Assembly: GCA_963819645.1 (NCBI GenBank)
Contig: CAWFWZ010000004.1
Location: 186,001-250,000, forward strand
Reading direction: 5' to 3'
DNA length: 64,000 nucleotides
From: CAVVDY01 sp963819645
GTDB taxonomy: Bacteria; Acidobacteriota; Terriglobia; Terriglobales; Acidobacteriaceae
Shown: in pieces, positions 8,714 through 17,663 of the stretch
How positions within the stretch are numbered: position 1 is the stretch's first letter
Layout of the letters: each line of letters opens with the position of its first letter
The notes under the pieces: model-generated
Databases searched by the model: none
The model's input: only the letters and a program-made list of their open reading frames with translations
What the model was told of the DNA's origin: nothing
Made by a program: the position numbers and the translations under genes

Positions 8714-10531
8714 CTACTGAAGTTCCAGCGAGATGACTTTTCCCTCGTTAGGAGCAGATGGAGCGTAATTGAACGCCACCTTCTTTTGCGTCCACGAGCA
8801 GGAAAAGTTGTCGGCGCCGATCACAACCACATGGTCGGTGTCGTCGACCACCAGCTTCCATGTCTTGTTGCCCGCGGACACTGTCAGCACCGCAACAGGC
8901 GGCGAAGAACAATCTACGCTTACCAGCGTTCCCTGCAAGTATTGCGCTGCGACCGGTTTGACAGGCGCGCTTGGCTCAGGGAAGGTTGACGCAGTTTGGG
9001 CTGGCGCTGGAGCTTCCTGTCTGAAGCTCGGCTGATCGACTGAGGCCTCCGCAATTTTCGTGTTCCTGCGATCATAGTTGTCACGCTCATTTACGTACTT
9101 GAGCGCTTGGCTGGCTTCTTCTGCAAGATTGGGGTCGGAGCTATGCAGCACCATGCCGAGCATCTGTTTACCCTTATCGATCTGTTGCTGGTCCAGCAAG
9201 GCGAGCCCGTAGTTGTAGCGATAGAGATCGTTTCGCGGAGCAAGCTCGACGGCGCGAGCGAGGCTTGACTCTGCTTCAGCCGGAGAAGTCTTACTGTCCA
9301 TCAGCGAGACTCCCAACATGGCATAGGCATCGGCGCATTGTGGGTCCAATTCGATAGCGTGCCGGAGATTGGCCATCACTTGCGCCGAAGTCAATGCCGC
9401 AGGATTTTCCTGGTGGAGCAACCTCGCCATGTAGTAGTAGACCTTCGCGTCCTTGGAGCCAAGACGCGCGGCAGCCTGAAGATGTTCAGTCGCTTTGGGG
9501 AAATTTTGCTGCCGAAGGTAGGCATATCCGAGGCCACGCTGCGCCTCCGCCTGATTAGGATTTTCAGTAATGATCGCTTCAAATTCCTTGATCGCCGCAG
9601 CCTGGTAGTCCGGCGAGTGCAGGTGTAAGTCCGCCAGTTGAGCCCGCGCTTCCAGAGAGTCGAGCGTTCGCACCGTCACATCGCTCGAAATTGCCTGCTC
9701 CTTCAGGCTGAAATATCTGACTGCGACTTTCTTGGCGCGAAGATAGTCAAGCACCGCCTTCTCCATCTCAGGCAGAGTCACGCCAAAGGCTTCCTGTACA
9801 GCCTGCGCAACCGGCATCTGTTGGTTATTTCTTAGCTCAAAGTAACGGGAGTCCTTCGTCGCCAGGCCAGTGTCTAAGAGATAGTGAACCACCAGCCACG
9901 ACTCTACATAGAACATGCCCCGGCGCTGGCCGTTCCTGTTGTAGGTTTCGGAGTGGTGCTCAACCTCGAACAACTCCTGCAGCCCAAGTTTCCTGCCTTG
10001 AAAGAGAGCCGGCGCCTCTAGTATCCCGGCCCCAATTTCCGCTACACCACCGGACAACCTCAGGGATGAGAAAAACTCGGCAAAGCCTTCATCGAACCAC
10101 GGAGCCGTAGCCATGAAGTTCGCATTGAGAAGGTCGTGAGCGTACTCATGCTCTACCGTCTCCCAGCTGGCGTCATGGCTCAGGTCGACAGCAACAAAAT
10201 TCTCGTCCCGTCCGGGGATGAAGAAGCCCGAGAGCTCGACCACTTTACCCTGGAACAAAGGGCTATATTGTCGAATTTCCTCGGCATTGCGGAAGGCGAT
10301 GATAGTGAGCGGAACCGGTTCGTTGAGCGTCTTGCGGCGGAAGATAAGTCCAAATGCCGCACGCATCTGTTCGAAGCGCTCAGCGATCTCGCGGCCGTTC
10401 TTCTCGCCTGCGTCGGTGACAACGCGAAAGTGCTGCGTCTTAACTTCGATCCAGCCGGTATCCGCGTGGACAAACGGGGCGAGTAGAGCAATCAGGAAGC
10501 AAAGACAGAAGCGAAGGCTGTTTCGGCGCAT
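8714..10531 (-). CDS. Exported peptidase MA-like (gluzincin) protein with TPR repeats
   Basis: A 605-residue protein with a signal peptide (FCLCFLIALLAPFVHA). Residues about 25-260 hold a DUF1570/peptidase-MA-like domain with the zinc motif HEYAH and a downstream WFDEGFAEF segment that would supply the third ligand. Residues about 300-480 form several TPR units (AQRGLGYAYLRQQNFPKA, ADAYAMLGVSLMDSK, LYRYNYGLALLDQQQ). The C-terminal 120 residues are Pro/Ala-rich and then beta-rich. It likely acts in the periplasm on proteins or as a scaffold; the substrate is unknown. Short GCTGAAGC-type palindromes lie on both sides. Confidence 0.72.
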   Translation of the reverse strand: MRRNSLRFCLCFLIALLAPFVHADTGWIEVKTQHFRVVTDAGEKNGREIAERFEQMRAAFGLIFRRKTLNEPVPLTIIAFRNAEEIRQYSPLFQGKVVELSGFFIPGRDENFVAVDLSHDASWETVEHEYAHDLLNANFMATAPWFDEGFAEFFSSLRLSGGVAEIGAGILEAPALFQGRKLGLQELFEVEHHSETYNRNGQRRGMFYVESWLVVHYLLDTGLATKDSRYFELRNNQQMPVAQAVQEAFGVTLPEMEKAVLDYLRAKKVAVRYFSLKEQAISSDVTVRTLDSLEARAQLADLHLHSPDYQAAAIKEFEAIITENPNQAEAQRGLGYAYLRQQNFPKATEHLQAAARLGSKDAKVYYYMARLLHQENPAALTSAQVMANLRHAIELDPQCADAYAMLGVSLMDSKTSPAEAESSLARAVELAPRNDLYRYNYGLALLDQQQIDKGKQMLGMVLHSSDPNLAEEASQALKYVNERDNYDRRNTKIAEASVDQPSFRQEAPAPAQTASTFPEPSAPVKPVAAQYLQGTLVSVDCSSPPVAVLTVSAGNKTWKLVVDDTDHVVVIGADNFSCSWTQKKVAFNYAPSAPNEGKVISLELQ

Positions 10532-10672
10532 CGAACCCCTCGGTGCTTTAGTAAGTGATGTAGGGTCGGAAGCATTCTCTTCTACTTGAAGGTGAACTCG
10601 ATGCTTATCCGGGGCTGAAGCCCTTCAATCTCAATTCGCTTTTCGCCGAGCTGAAGCTCGGCGCTTCCACCT

Positions 10673-12130
10673 TTAGTACGAGTACCCGTCCGGCTGGGAT
10701 ACAGCGCCGACTTCGACTTCGGTATCCACGTAGTCGCGGCCGGCTTTGATAGCCTGGCGGTCGAGTTCCAGCAGCTTCGGATTCTTGACCGTCGCTTCAA
10801 GCACTGCGATGGCCGTGTCCGCGGGCAGGCACTCGGTTTCTTCCAGCAGCGCGCCCAGCATAACGACATTAGCTACTTTGGCTGAGCCCATGCGGTCGGC
10901 GATCTCCGATACCGGCACGCACACCACGCGGGCTTGTGTGATGTTCATGTCAGCGGGCACTTCGTGGTGGTTGTACAGAATCAACCCTCCGGAAGCGACT
11001 TGAGACGCGAACTTGCGCAGCGAGAGCTCGTTCATCGCGACCAGCACTTCAGGCCGCGAAATCAGCGGCGTTCCGATGCGCTCGTGCGACAACGTGACGT
11101 GGCAGTGCGCGCTTCCGGAACGCATCTCCGGCCCGTAGGATGGCAGCCAGCTTACTTCCATCTGCTCGCGCAATCCCATCTCCGCCAGTAGCTGCCCCAT
11201 CAGCAGGACGCCCTGTCCGCCGAAGCCGGCAAACTTCACCGTGAGATCGCGCGTGTGATGACGGCGGCTGGGAGCCGTCTCCGGCACCGCGTTAGTATCA
11301 ACGTTTAGCGCTTCTGCAACTGTCTTGTGCGGCACCTTCGGCGATTCCGGCAGCTCGGGCCTGCGATCGCGAAAGACGCCGAGCGGGAAGGCCTTCACCA
11401 GCGTGTCGGCGACCCACTTGCGCGCGACCACCGGGTCCATCTTCATAATAGTTGGGCAAGGGGAGAGCATTTCGATGAGCGAGAAGCCGCCGCCGTTCTT
11501 CTGGATCTCCAGCGCCTTCTTGACCGCCTTCTTCGCCTTGTTGATGTTCTTCATGTCGCAGAGGGCGACACGCTCGATGTAGGTCGGCGTCTCCAGCGAG
11601 GCGAGCAGTTCGGCAACGTGCAGCGGCAGGCCTTCGTTATTGGCGCGGCGTCCCCAGGGGGAAGTAGTGCTCACCTGGCCGGGGAGCGTGGTCGGCGCCA
11701 TCTGGCCGCCTGTCATACCGTAGATCGAGTTGTTGATGAAGAACACGGTGATGTTCTCGCCGCGATTGGCAGCGTGAATGATCTCAGCAGTGCCGATGGC
11801 AGCGAGATCTCCGTCGCCCTGGTACGACATGACGATGGAGTTGGGGTTGGCGCGCTTCAACGCCGTCGCGGCCGCAGGCGCGCGTCCATGCGCGACCTGA
11901 ACATTGCCGACATCGAAGTAGTAGTAGGCGAACACCGAGCAGCCGACCGGGCTGACGAGGATGGCGTTGTCCTGCACGCCGAGTTCGGTGAGGGCTTCGG
12001 CGATCAGCTTGTGCGCGAGGCCGTGCCCGCATCCCGGGCAGTAGTGGGTCTGTTGCTGCAGTTCGCCCTTGCGTTCGTATTTGTCATAGAACGCCGGCGA
12101 TTTTTCATAGACAACCTGGTAGCCTTCCAC
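10673..12130 (-). CDS. 2-oxoacid:ferredoxin oxidoreductase, fused beta and gamma subunits
   Basis: A 485-residue fusion. Residues 1 to about 290 are the thiamine-diphosphate beta subunit: HYCPGCGHGLAHKL, SPVGCS, SYQGDGDLAAIG, then the metal-binding NNSIYGMTGGQMAPTT. Residues about 300-485 are the gamma subunit, starting with KFAGFGGQGVLLMGQLLAEM and including SYGPEMRSGSAHCHV. Together with the alpha and delta subunits encoded just upstream it oxidises a branched-chain or other 2-oxoacid to an acyl-CoA and reduces ferredoxin. The separate delta subunit and VorB-like alpha subunit favour the isovalerate-type (Vor) or 2-oxoglutarate (Kor) enzymes; the exact substrate cannot be fixed from sequence. 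Confidence 0.88.
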   Translation of the reverse strand: MEGYQVVYEKSPAFYDKYERKGELQQQTHYCPGCGHGLAHKLIAEALTELGVQDNAILVSPVGCSVFAYYYFDVGNVQVAHGRAPAAATALKRANPNSIVMSYQGDGDLAAIGTAEIIHAANRGENITVFFINNSIYGMTGGQMAPTTLPGQVSTTSPWGRRANNEGLPLHVAELLASLETPTYIERVALCDMKNINKAKKAVKKALEIQKNGGGFSLIEMLSPCPTIMKMDPVVARKWVADTLVKAFPLGVFRDRRPELPESPKVPHKTVAEALNVDTNAVPETAPSRRHHTRDLTVKFAGFGGQGVLLMGQLLAEMGLREQMEVSWLPSYGPEMRSGSAHCHVTLSHERIGTPLISRPEVLVAMNELSLRKFASQVASGGLILYNHHEVPADMNITQARVVCVPVSEIADRMGSAKVANVVMLGALLEETECLPADTAIAVLEATVKNPKLLELDRQAIKAGRDYVDTEVEVGAVSQPDGYSY

Positions 12131-12144
12131 AATTCCTCCCTGAT

Positions 12145-12224
12145 CAGGGTGCCGTCCCCTATGGGACTCACATTTTTTTGCGCATCAGCGGCACGGCTAA
12201 AGCCGTGCCCTTTCAAAGCTGCGT
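12145..12224. repeat. REP-like and MITE-end palindromes between subunit genes
   Basis: Holds TGCCGTCCCCTATGGGACTC (a hairpin also seen in the REP units near 17 kb) and GGCACGGCTAAAGCCGTGCC followed by CTTTCAAA, matching one end of the 4389-4535 element. It sits between two genes of one operon. Confidence 0.6.
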
Positions 12225-13277
12225 TTACACCAGCGCCGCGATGCGCGCGAACACCTGCGCGGTAATCTCTTCCACGGTGGGGACGTTACCGCCGGCCCGC
12301 CCGTAGAACTCGACCGGCAGCGACCCATTCAGCGCCAGCTTTACGTCTTCCACCATCATGCCGGTGCTCAGCTCAACCACCATCACCGACTTCACAGTCT
12401 TCGCCGTCTCCCGCAGCTCGCGCGAGGGGAACGGCCACAGCGTAATCGGACGGAACAGTCCAGCTTTCACGCCTTGCGCGCGCAACTGGTCGACAGTCGA
12501 GCGCAGCACACGCGAAACGATTCCGAAACCGATCAGCAGAATGTCGGCGTCTTCGGTCAGATAGTTTTCGCTGCGGGTCTCGAGTTCCTGCGCGAGCTGA
12601 TACTTCGCTTCCAGCTTGCGCACGTGCGCTTCCAGCTGGTCGGGCTCGAGATAGATGGAGCTGATGAAGTTCTTCTGCGTCTCCTTGGTGCCTTTCACGG
12701 CCCAATCTTTTGCCGGAGGCTCGATGTCGCGCAGCTTGATGTCGAGCGGCTCCTGCATCTGGCCGACATAGCCATCCGTCATGATGACCACCGGGTTGCG
12801 ATAACGATCAGCTAAATCGAAGGCGAGCACGGTCAGGTCGAACATCTCCTGCACCGAGCCGGGAGCCAGCACGATGTTGCGGTAGCAGCCGTGGCCTCCG
12901 CCCTTGACGCAGCAGAAGTAGTCGCTCTGCTCGGGCGCGATGTTGCCCAGGCCGGGACCGCCGCGCACCACGTCAACGATGACGCAAGGCAGCTCCGATC
13001 CCGCAATGTAGGAGATGCCTTCCTGCATCAGGCTCATTCCCGGGCCTGACGAAGCCGTCATCACCCGCTGCCCTGCCGAGGACGCGCCGTAGACCATGTT
13101 GATGGCCGAGACTTCGCTCTCAGCTTGCAAGAAAGTACCGCCCACTTCGGGTATGAGGAGGGCGGCATATTCTGCGATCTCGCTGGCCGGGGTGATGGGA
13201 TATCCATAGAAGGCCCGGCATCCGGCGAGTACTGCGCCTTTGACGACGGCGACGTTACCCTTACATAACTGGCGCAT
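12225..13277 (-). CDS. vorB: 2-oxoacid:ferredoxin oxidoreductase alpha subunit (VorB-like)
   Basis: A 350-residue protein. GYPITPASEIAEY and EVSAINMVYGASSAGQRVMT are the pyrimidine-binding segments of the alpha subunit. ASSGPGMSLMQEGISYIAG, VDVVRGGPGLGNIAPEQSDY and MTDGYVGQMQEPL follow the order of VorB/KorA proteins. A C-terminal transketolase-like domain starts near residue 245 (ILLIGFGIVSRVLRS). It begins 17 bases before the delta-subunit stop, so the two genes overlap and are probably translationally coupled. It works in the cytoplasm with the fused beta-gamma and ferredoxin-like delta subunits. Confidence 0.88.
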   Translation of the reverse strand: MRQLCKGNVAVVKGAVLAGCRAFYGYPITPASEIAEYAALLIPEVGGTFLQAESEVSAINMVYGASSAGQRVMTASSGPGMSLMQEGISYIAGSELPCVIVDVVRGGPGLGNIAPEQSDYFCCVKGGGHGCYRNIVLAPGSVQEMFDLTVLAFDLADRYRNPVVIMTDGYVGQMQEPLDIKLRDIEPPAKDWAVKGTKETQKNFISSIYLEPDQLEAHVRKLEAKYQLAQELETRSENYLTEDADILLIGFGIVSRVLRSTVDQLRAQGVKAGLFRPITLWPFPSRELRETAKTVKSVMVVELSTGMMVEDVKLALNGSLPVEFYGRAGGNVPTVEEITAQVFARIAALV

Positions 13278-13548
13278 GGCTTTCTCCCTGGTTGGCGTTG
13301 GCGACGACGGTGACTTTGGGCGGTGGAGTCAGGCGATACACGGTGATCGCGCCGGGTTCGGGGCAGCAATAGAAACACGCGCCACAGCCGGTGCAGTCCA
13401 GTCCGGTGTACACGGCGGGATGCACGCCATACTTGCTGAGCTCGGGTGCGAGGAAAAGACACTTGGGCGGACACGATTCAACACACAGCCCGCATCCTTT
13501 GCATTCATCGACGTCGATGGTTACGTTACCGCGTGGTTGGGTTGTCAT
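13261..13548 (-). CDS. vorD: 2-oxoacid:ferredoxin oxidoreductase delta subunit, 2[4Fe-4S] ferredoxin
   Basis: A 95-residue protein from ATG 13548, which overlaps the preceding stop as ATGA. It carries two 4Fe-4S motifs: CKGCGLCVESCP and CTGCGACFYCCP. These are the electron-exit clusters of the oxidoreductase. A longer upstream in-frame start at 13605 would lie inside the CoA-transferase gene and is not favoured. The coupling of CoA-transferase, delta, alpha and beta-gamma genes in this order indicates one transcript. Confidence 0.88.
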   Translation of the reverse strand: MTTQPRGNVTIDVDECKGCGLCVESCPPKCLFLAPELSKYGVHPAVYTGLDCTGCGACFYCCPEPGAITVYRLTPPPKVTVVANANQGESHAPVM

Positions 13549-14876
13549 ACGGGTATCTGAGCTACCTCCAGAGCATTGCGCTGGAACCAGCGCTGCTCTT
13601 CGCAATAGTCGTACAGCTCGTTACGGAACTTGGGATGGGCAATCTGAATCAACGCGTCTGCCCGCTGGCGGATGGTCTTGCCGTGCAGGTACGCGATGCC
13701 GTATTCGGTGACTACGTAGTGCACGTCAGCGCGCGTAGTAAGAACGCCGGCGCCGTGGGCAAGCCGCATGGAGATGCGCGAAACGGTTTCGTCCTTCGCA
13801 GTCGAGGGCAAGGCGATGATCGGCTTGCCGCCCTTGGAGCGGGCCGCACCGCGCATGAAGTCGAGCTGCCCGCCGAAGCCGCTGTAGAACCGCGGCCCAA
13901 TCGACTCCGCGCAAACCTGGCCGGTAAGGTCAACTTCAATCGCCGAGTTGACGGCGATCATGCGATGGTTCTGGGCGATGCGCCAGGGATCGTTGGTATA
14001 AGCCGAAGGGTGAAACTCGAATGCCGGATTTTCGTCGATGAAGTCGAACAGCTCCTTGCTGCCCAGCACGAAGCTCACGATGATTTTGCGCGGCTTGAAG
14101 TTCTTGCGATCGCCGTTGATTACTCCCGCCTCGATCAGCGGAATCGCATTGTCGGAAACGAGCTCGGTGTGGACGCCGAGGTCGCGGCGATCCATCAGGT
14201 TGGGCAGAATCGCATTGGGGATTTCGCCGATGCCCAGTTGCAGCACTGAACCGTCTTCGATCAACGAGGCGCACTGTACGCCAATTTTTTCGCTAATCGG
14301 ATCGCCGAGGTGGTTACTCATCTCGCACAACGGTTGCGAAACTTCGACGATGGCATCGAGCTGGCTGACGTGGATGAAGCTGTCGCCATAGGTACGCGGC
14401 ATTTGGGCGTTGACCTGCGCCACTACACGGCGCGCACACTTCGCCGCGGTAAGCGTGATGTCCACGCCAACACCGAAGCTGCAATAGCCGTGCGGATCGG
14501 GCGGAGAGACCTGGATAAACGCGACATCGATCGGCATCTCGCCGGTCTCGAACAGCGCCTCGACTTCGCTGAGCAGGATTGGCGTGTAGTCGGCCCGTCC
14601 CTCATTCACTGCCTTGCGCACATTGCCGCCGACGAACAACGCGTTGTGACGAAAACTCCGCGCCATCTCAGGAGCGCAATAGGGAGACGTTCCCATGGTC
14701 AGCAGATGTACGACTTCAACGTTTTGCAGGAAAGGCGCGCGCGCCATCAAGGCTTCGACCAGCGCCTCGGGCTCGGCACAGCCGGGATGAATGTAGACCC
14801 GCATGTTTGACTCGACACAGCGTACGGCTTCGCTGGCGTTTATCAGCTTGCTGCGGTATTGGTCGATCCAGGACAT
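13545..14876 (-). CDS. Acetyl-CoA hydrolase/transferase family (4-hydroxybutyrate CoA-transferase-like)
   Basis: About 443 residues from ATG 14876, which has TAGGAGCT just upstream. MRVYIHPGCAEPEALVEAL, SPPDPHGYCSFGVGVD, LQLGIGEIPNAI and the C-terminal RADVHYVVTEYGIAYLHGKT follow the Cat1/AbfT family of CoA-transferases. The catalytic Glu is expected in the SDNAIPLIEAGVI-GIGEIP region. It likely moves CoA between acetyl-CoA and a short-chain acid, so it can hand acyl groups made by the downstream ferredoxin oxidoreductase to acetate or similar. First gene of the vor operon in this window. Confidence 0.85.
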   Translation of the reverse strand: MSWIDQYRSKLINASEAVRCVESNMRVYIHPGCAEPEALVEALMARAPFLQNVEVVHLLTMGTSPYCAPEMARSFRHNALFVGGNVRKAVNEGRADYTPILLSEVEALFETGEMPIDVAFIQVSPPDPHGYCSFGVGVDITLTAAKCARRVVAQVNAQMPRTYGDSFIHVSQLDAIVEVSQPLCEMSNHLGDPISEKIGVQCASLIEDGSVLQLGIGEIPNAILPNLMDRRDLGVHTELVSDNAIPLIEAGVINGDRKNFKPRKIIVSFVLGSKELFDFIDENPAFEFHPSAYTNDPWRIAQNHRMIAVNSAIEVDLTGQVCAESIGPRFYSGFGGQLDFMRGAARSKGGKPIIALPSTAKDETVSRISMRLAHGAGVLTTRADVHYVVTEYGIAYLHGKTIRQRADALIQIAHPKFRNELYDYCEEQRWFQRNALEVAQIPV

Positions 14877-14883
14877 AGAGCTC

Positions 14884-15352
14884 CTAAGCATTCACTACTT
14901 CGCTGGTTGCCGCGTAACCGGCCGTCGCTCTTTCATGCCCGAGCGCGGCGTAGTACATGGCGTGACCAAAGAACTGGTCGAGCATCTCCTGTAGCTCGAC
15001 TTCGGCAAAGACCTCGGCGGGACGCTCGAGCTCGGCGTGCGTTCTGCAGGTAGTCCCACAGGTTTTCGCGGACCAGCCAAATCATCCAGACCACCTGGCT
15101 TGCCGGAACGCCCTGCTCGGCGCGCTTGGCGCCAATCTCCAGGTAGCGCTGCTCAATTTCGGCTTCGGTCTTCGACATCAGCCATTCGCCGAGATGGCGA
15201 TAGACCTCGTAGACGCGCTGTGTCAGCTCGCTCGCCGCCACGTTGACGTAGGCCGAGCATCGCGGATCTTCGAGATAGCGTTTGTGAAGGCTGCGGGCTA
15301 ATCCGTCGGAATGGGTCTCGATCAGCTTGACCAGCCGATATGCGAGTAACAT
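14884..15352 (-). CDS. Helical protein of unknown function, RsbRD-N-like, frame broken
   Basis: From ATG 15352 the frame reads about 105 residues of charged helical sequence (RLVKLIETHSDGLARSLHKR, VYEVYRHLGEWLMSKTE, VVWMIWLVRENLWDYLQ). A break near 15040 is followed in another frame by ELERPAEVFAEVELQEMLDQ, HAMYYAALGHERATAGY and a stop at 14884. The whole resembles the all-helical N-terminal domain seen in RsbR-type sensors and similar small proteins, but this is only a fold-level guess. It is followed by the CoA-transferase gene after 7 bases and may belong to the same operon. Confidence 0.55.
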
Positions 15353-15582
15353 CACTGACCCCTTTCGCCGGGGCTAATCCGCTAGAAAGGCAGGGGTGCG
15401 GAGAGAGTCCCGGTGCTCCTCATCGTTACCCATGAGTGTGGGCCTTAGGCGGGCATTGAGGCGGTGATTGAGGTCACAAATTGGGGTGATTGGAGTCACG
15501 CGAAACGGGAAACGGGCGGACTTGACCGGGAAAATGAGTTGGGCCGCCAGTTGCGTGAAGCGCATAATATTGGCGCGAGGGT

Positions 15583-16620
15583 GTGTTGAGAATTCGACTG
15601 GTCCAATGCCTAGTCGCGGCGTTCCTTTTGGCAGAAGCGTTGCCCGCTGCGGCGTGTTCCTATGGCTATCCGGAACACCATGTTGCCGGCAGTTTCACAG
15701 TTGAGGTAAGGGATTGGGCCGGCAAACCTCTTCAGGACCTGGCAGTCGTCCTGTCGCCACATCAGGACGAACCCACTCCTGGCCACGCATCCGTCGGAGC
15801 AGAAACCAACGGCAATGGCATCGCCGAATTCAAAGGTATCGCCAATGGCGAATATGAGCTCACGACCGGTATATCTCACGGTGAGACCCTGTTCGTAGTC
15901 GTGCAAGACGTTCAGTCGGAAACTCCGCGTGACGAGTGGCCGCATCCCGTCGAGAGGGATTTGCAATTGAAATGGCCGGATCTTCAGGTAATAGAGGTCA
16001 GGCGAATAGCGGGACAGCTTAGCAAGAGCGACGGAACCGCGGCGCATGTTCATTTGTCGCTAATTGAGGGGACAAAAGCTCGCACGCTCAGCTCCGGAGA
16101 AACGGATAGCTCTGGGAAGTTTGAGCTTCCTGCCGCCAACCCGGGCGTTTATCTGCTGCGAGTCTCAGGCGAATACCTCGATGGAGATATCGCTATAGCA
16201 GTTAATCCTGAGGCCAATAAGCCGAAATTAAATGTTGAACTAGAACTCACCACCTGTGGTCTCATGTATGGCGAGCCGCAAAGTTGTGAAGTTCACCTGC
16301 TTCAAATCGCAAACATATGCGGAAAAGTACTGGATTCAACGGGAGCGACGATTCCGCAAGCGACGGTGGAACTTAACCGGACGGATTCAGAAAAGGACTT
16401 CTATCGGCTGGTTCCGGTAAATTCGAGAGACGCAACCTTCGCAGTCTCTGATCTCGCACCCGGCGAGTACTCGCTGCTGGTTTCTGGACCTGGGTTCAAA
16501 ACGCTCGATCAGCCTCTGCGTGTTCTGGATGGAACAGGAAAGCCTTGCTCAGAGCAACTACAAGTCACTCTCGCCGTATCAGGCTCCTGCAGCAAAGCAG
16601 AGATTACCTCCTCGCATTGA
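15583..16620 (+). CDS. Exported protein with carboxypeptidase-regulatory-like domains
   Basis: A 345-residue protein from GTG 15583 (TTG 15586 also possible) with a signal peptide (CLVAAFLLAEALPAAA, then CSYGYP, so a lipoprotein cleavage is conceivable). At least three repeats of the CarboxypepD_reg/CnaB-like beta-sandwich are seen: FTVEVRDWAGKPLQDLAVVL, GQLSKSDGTAAHVHLSLI and GKVLDSTGATIPQATVEL, each followed by a GEYELTT- or GEYSLLV-like strand. Such proteins are abundant on acidobacterial surfaces. No enzymatic motif is present. Confidence 0.7.
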   Translation: MLRIRLVQCLVAAFLLAEALPAAACSYGYPEHHVAGSFTVEVRDWAGKPLQDLAVVLSPHQDEPTPGHASVGAETNGNGIAEFKGIANGEYELTTGISHGETLFVVVQDVQSETPRDEWPHPVERDLQLKWPDLQVIEVRRIAGQLSKSDGTAAHVHLSLIEGTKARTLSSGETDSSGKFELPAANPGVYLLRVSGEYLDGDIAIAVNPEANKPKLNVELELTTCGLMYGEPQSCEVHLLQIANICGKVLDSTGATIPQATVELNRTDSEKDFYRLVPVNSRDATFAVSDLAPGEYSLLVSGPGFKTLDQPLRVLDGTGKPCSEQLQVTLAVSGSCSKAEITSSH

Positions 16621-16673
16621 ATCGCTGATGTTTGTGACTTCTAGCTGCTGACGGATGGCTTCGGCCCGTCACC

Positions 16674-16764
16674 GTCCGCGAAGCGGACAGCACATCTAAG
16701 CCCAGCGTTTCAACGCTGGGAGGCCGGTCAATAAATGCTCCGAGTCCCGTCAGGGACGGCATAT
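16674..16764 (-). repeat. REP unit, inverted copy upstream of transposase
   Basis: Contains the three palindromes of the downstream array in reverse order: GTCCGCGAAGCGGAC, CCCAGCGTTTCAACGCTGGG and CCCGTCAGGGACGG. Confidence 0.8.
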
Positions 16765-16824
16765 GAACCGACGACTGTGCGGAGCATCACCGATTAGGAA
16801 TGCGAGCGTCGATAGTCTCGATGT

Positions 16825-17262
16825 ATGTCCCACACACACGCATGGGTGCTCGTGCACGTTGTTTTCAGCACTAAGGAGCGCGCTCACCTCATACCCGATG
16901 TCAGCGAATTGTGCCGTTACATGACCGGCGTTGCGAAAGCGAAGAAGCTCACCCTGCTTGCGGCTGGAGGAACCAGCAATCACGTGCATCTGCTGATCGC
17001 GTTGAACCCTATTCTCCCATTGTCGAAGGCGGTGCAAGACCTAAAGGGAAACACCTCGCGATGGCTGGGTCAACGCGGCGTTCGGTTTGGTTGGCAAGAA
17101 GGCTATGGAGCGTTTGGAGTCAGCCAGTCACAGAAGGATGTAGTAGCCAACTACATTGGCCGACAAGAAGAGCACCATCGAAAATGGAGTTTCGAGCAGG
17201 AGTTCATGACCCTGTTGCGGAAGTCGGGCGCCAGCTTTGATCCCAGGTACGTGTTTGGGTAA
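16825..17262 (+). CDS. REP-associated tyrosine transposase (RAYT), IS200/IS605-like Y1 transposase
   Basis: A 145-residue protein from ATG 16825. It has the HUH nuclease motif NHVHLL near residue 54 and a probable catalytic Tyr in VVANYIGRQEEHH near residue 113. WVLVHVVFSTKER near the start and FGWQEGYGAFGVS fit the transposase IS200-like domain. RAYTs are thought to move or maintain REP palindromes. Here REP units sit directly on both sides, in opposite orientation upstream and as three tandem copies immediately after the stop. The active-site residues look intact. Confidence 0.88.
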   Translation: MSHTHAWVLVHVVFSTKERAHLIPDVSELCRYMTGVAKAKKLTLLAAGGTSNHVHLLIALNPILPLSKAVQDLKGNTSRWLGQRGVRFGWQEGYGAFGVSQSQKDVVANYIGRQEEHHRKWSFEQEFMTLLRKSGASFDPRYVFG

Positions 17263-17264
17263 GA

Positions 17265-17633
17265 CATATGCCGTCCCTGACGGGACTCTGGGGATGATAA
17301 TCACCTTTCCCCAGCATTGAAATGCTGGGCTTAGATATGTTGTCCGCTTCGCGGACAGGAACGGCGGCGTGATCCGCCGCTTCTCAAGCCTGAAAAGTTG
17401 CTAGAACATATGCCGTCCCTGACGGGACTCGGGACGTAAACAACACGCCTTCCCAGCATTGAAATGCTGGGCTTAGATGTTGTCGGCTTCGCGGACGGGA
17501 TCGCCGGCAGATCCCCGCTTCTCAAGCCTGAAGAATTGCAAGAACTATGCCGTCCCTGACGGACTCGGAGACCAAACAACACGCTTCCCAGCATTGAAAC
17601 GCTGGGCTTAGATATGTTGTCCGCTTCGCGGAC
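17265..17633 (+). repeat. Tandem array of three REP units, about 140-bp period
   Basis: Units at 17265-17356, 17407-17496 and 17545-17633 each contain CATATGCCGTCCCTGACGGG or a close variant, then a CCCAGCATTGAAATGCTGGG hairpin, then a GTCCGCTTCGCGGAC hairpin. The spacers share CTTCTCAAGCCTGAA. The first unit begins 3 bases after the RAYT stop. Confidence 0.85.
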
Positions 17634-17663
17634 AGGAACGGCGGCAGGTCCGTCAATTGCACC

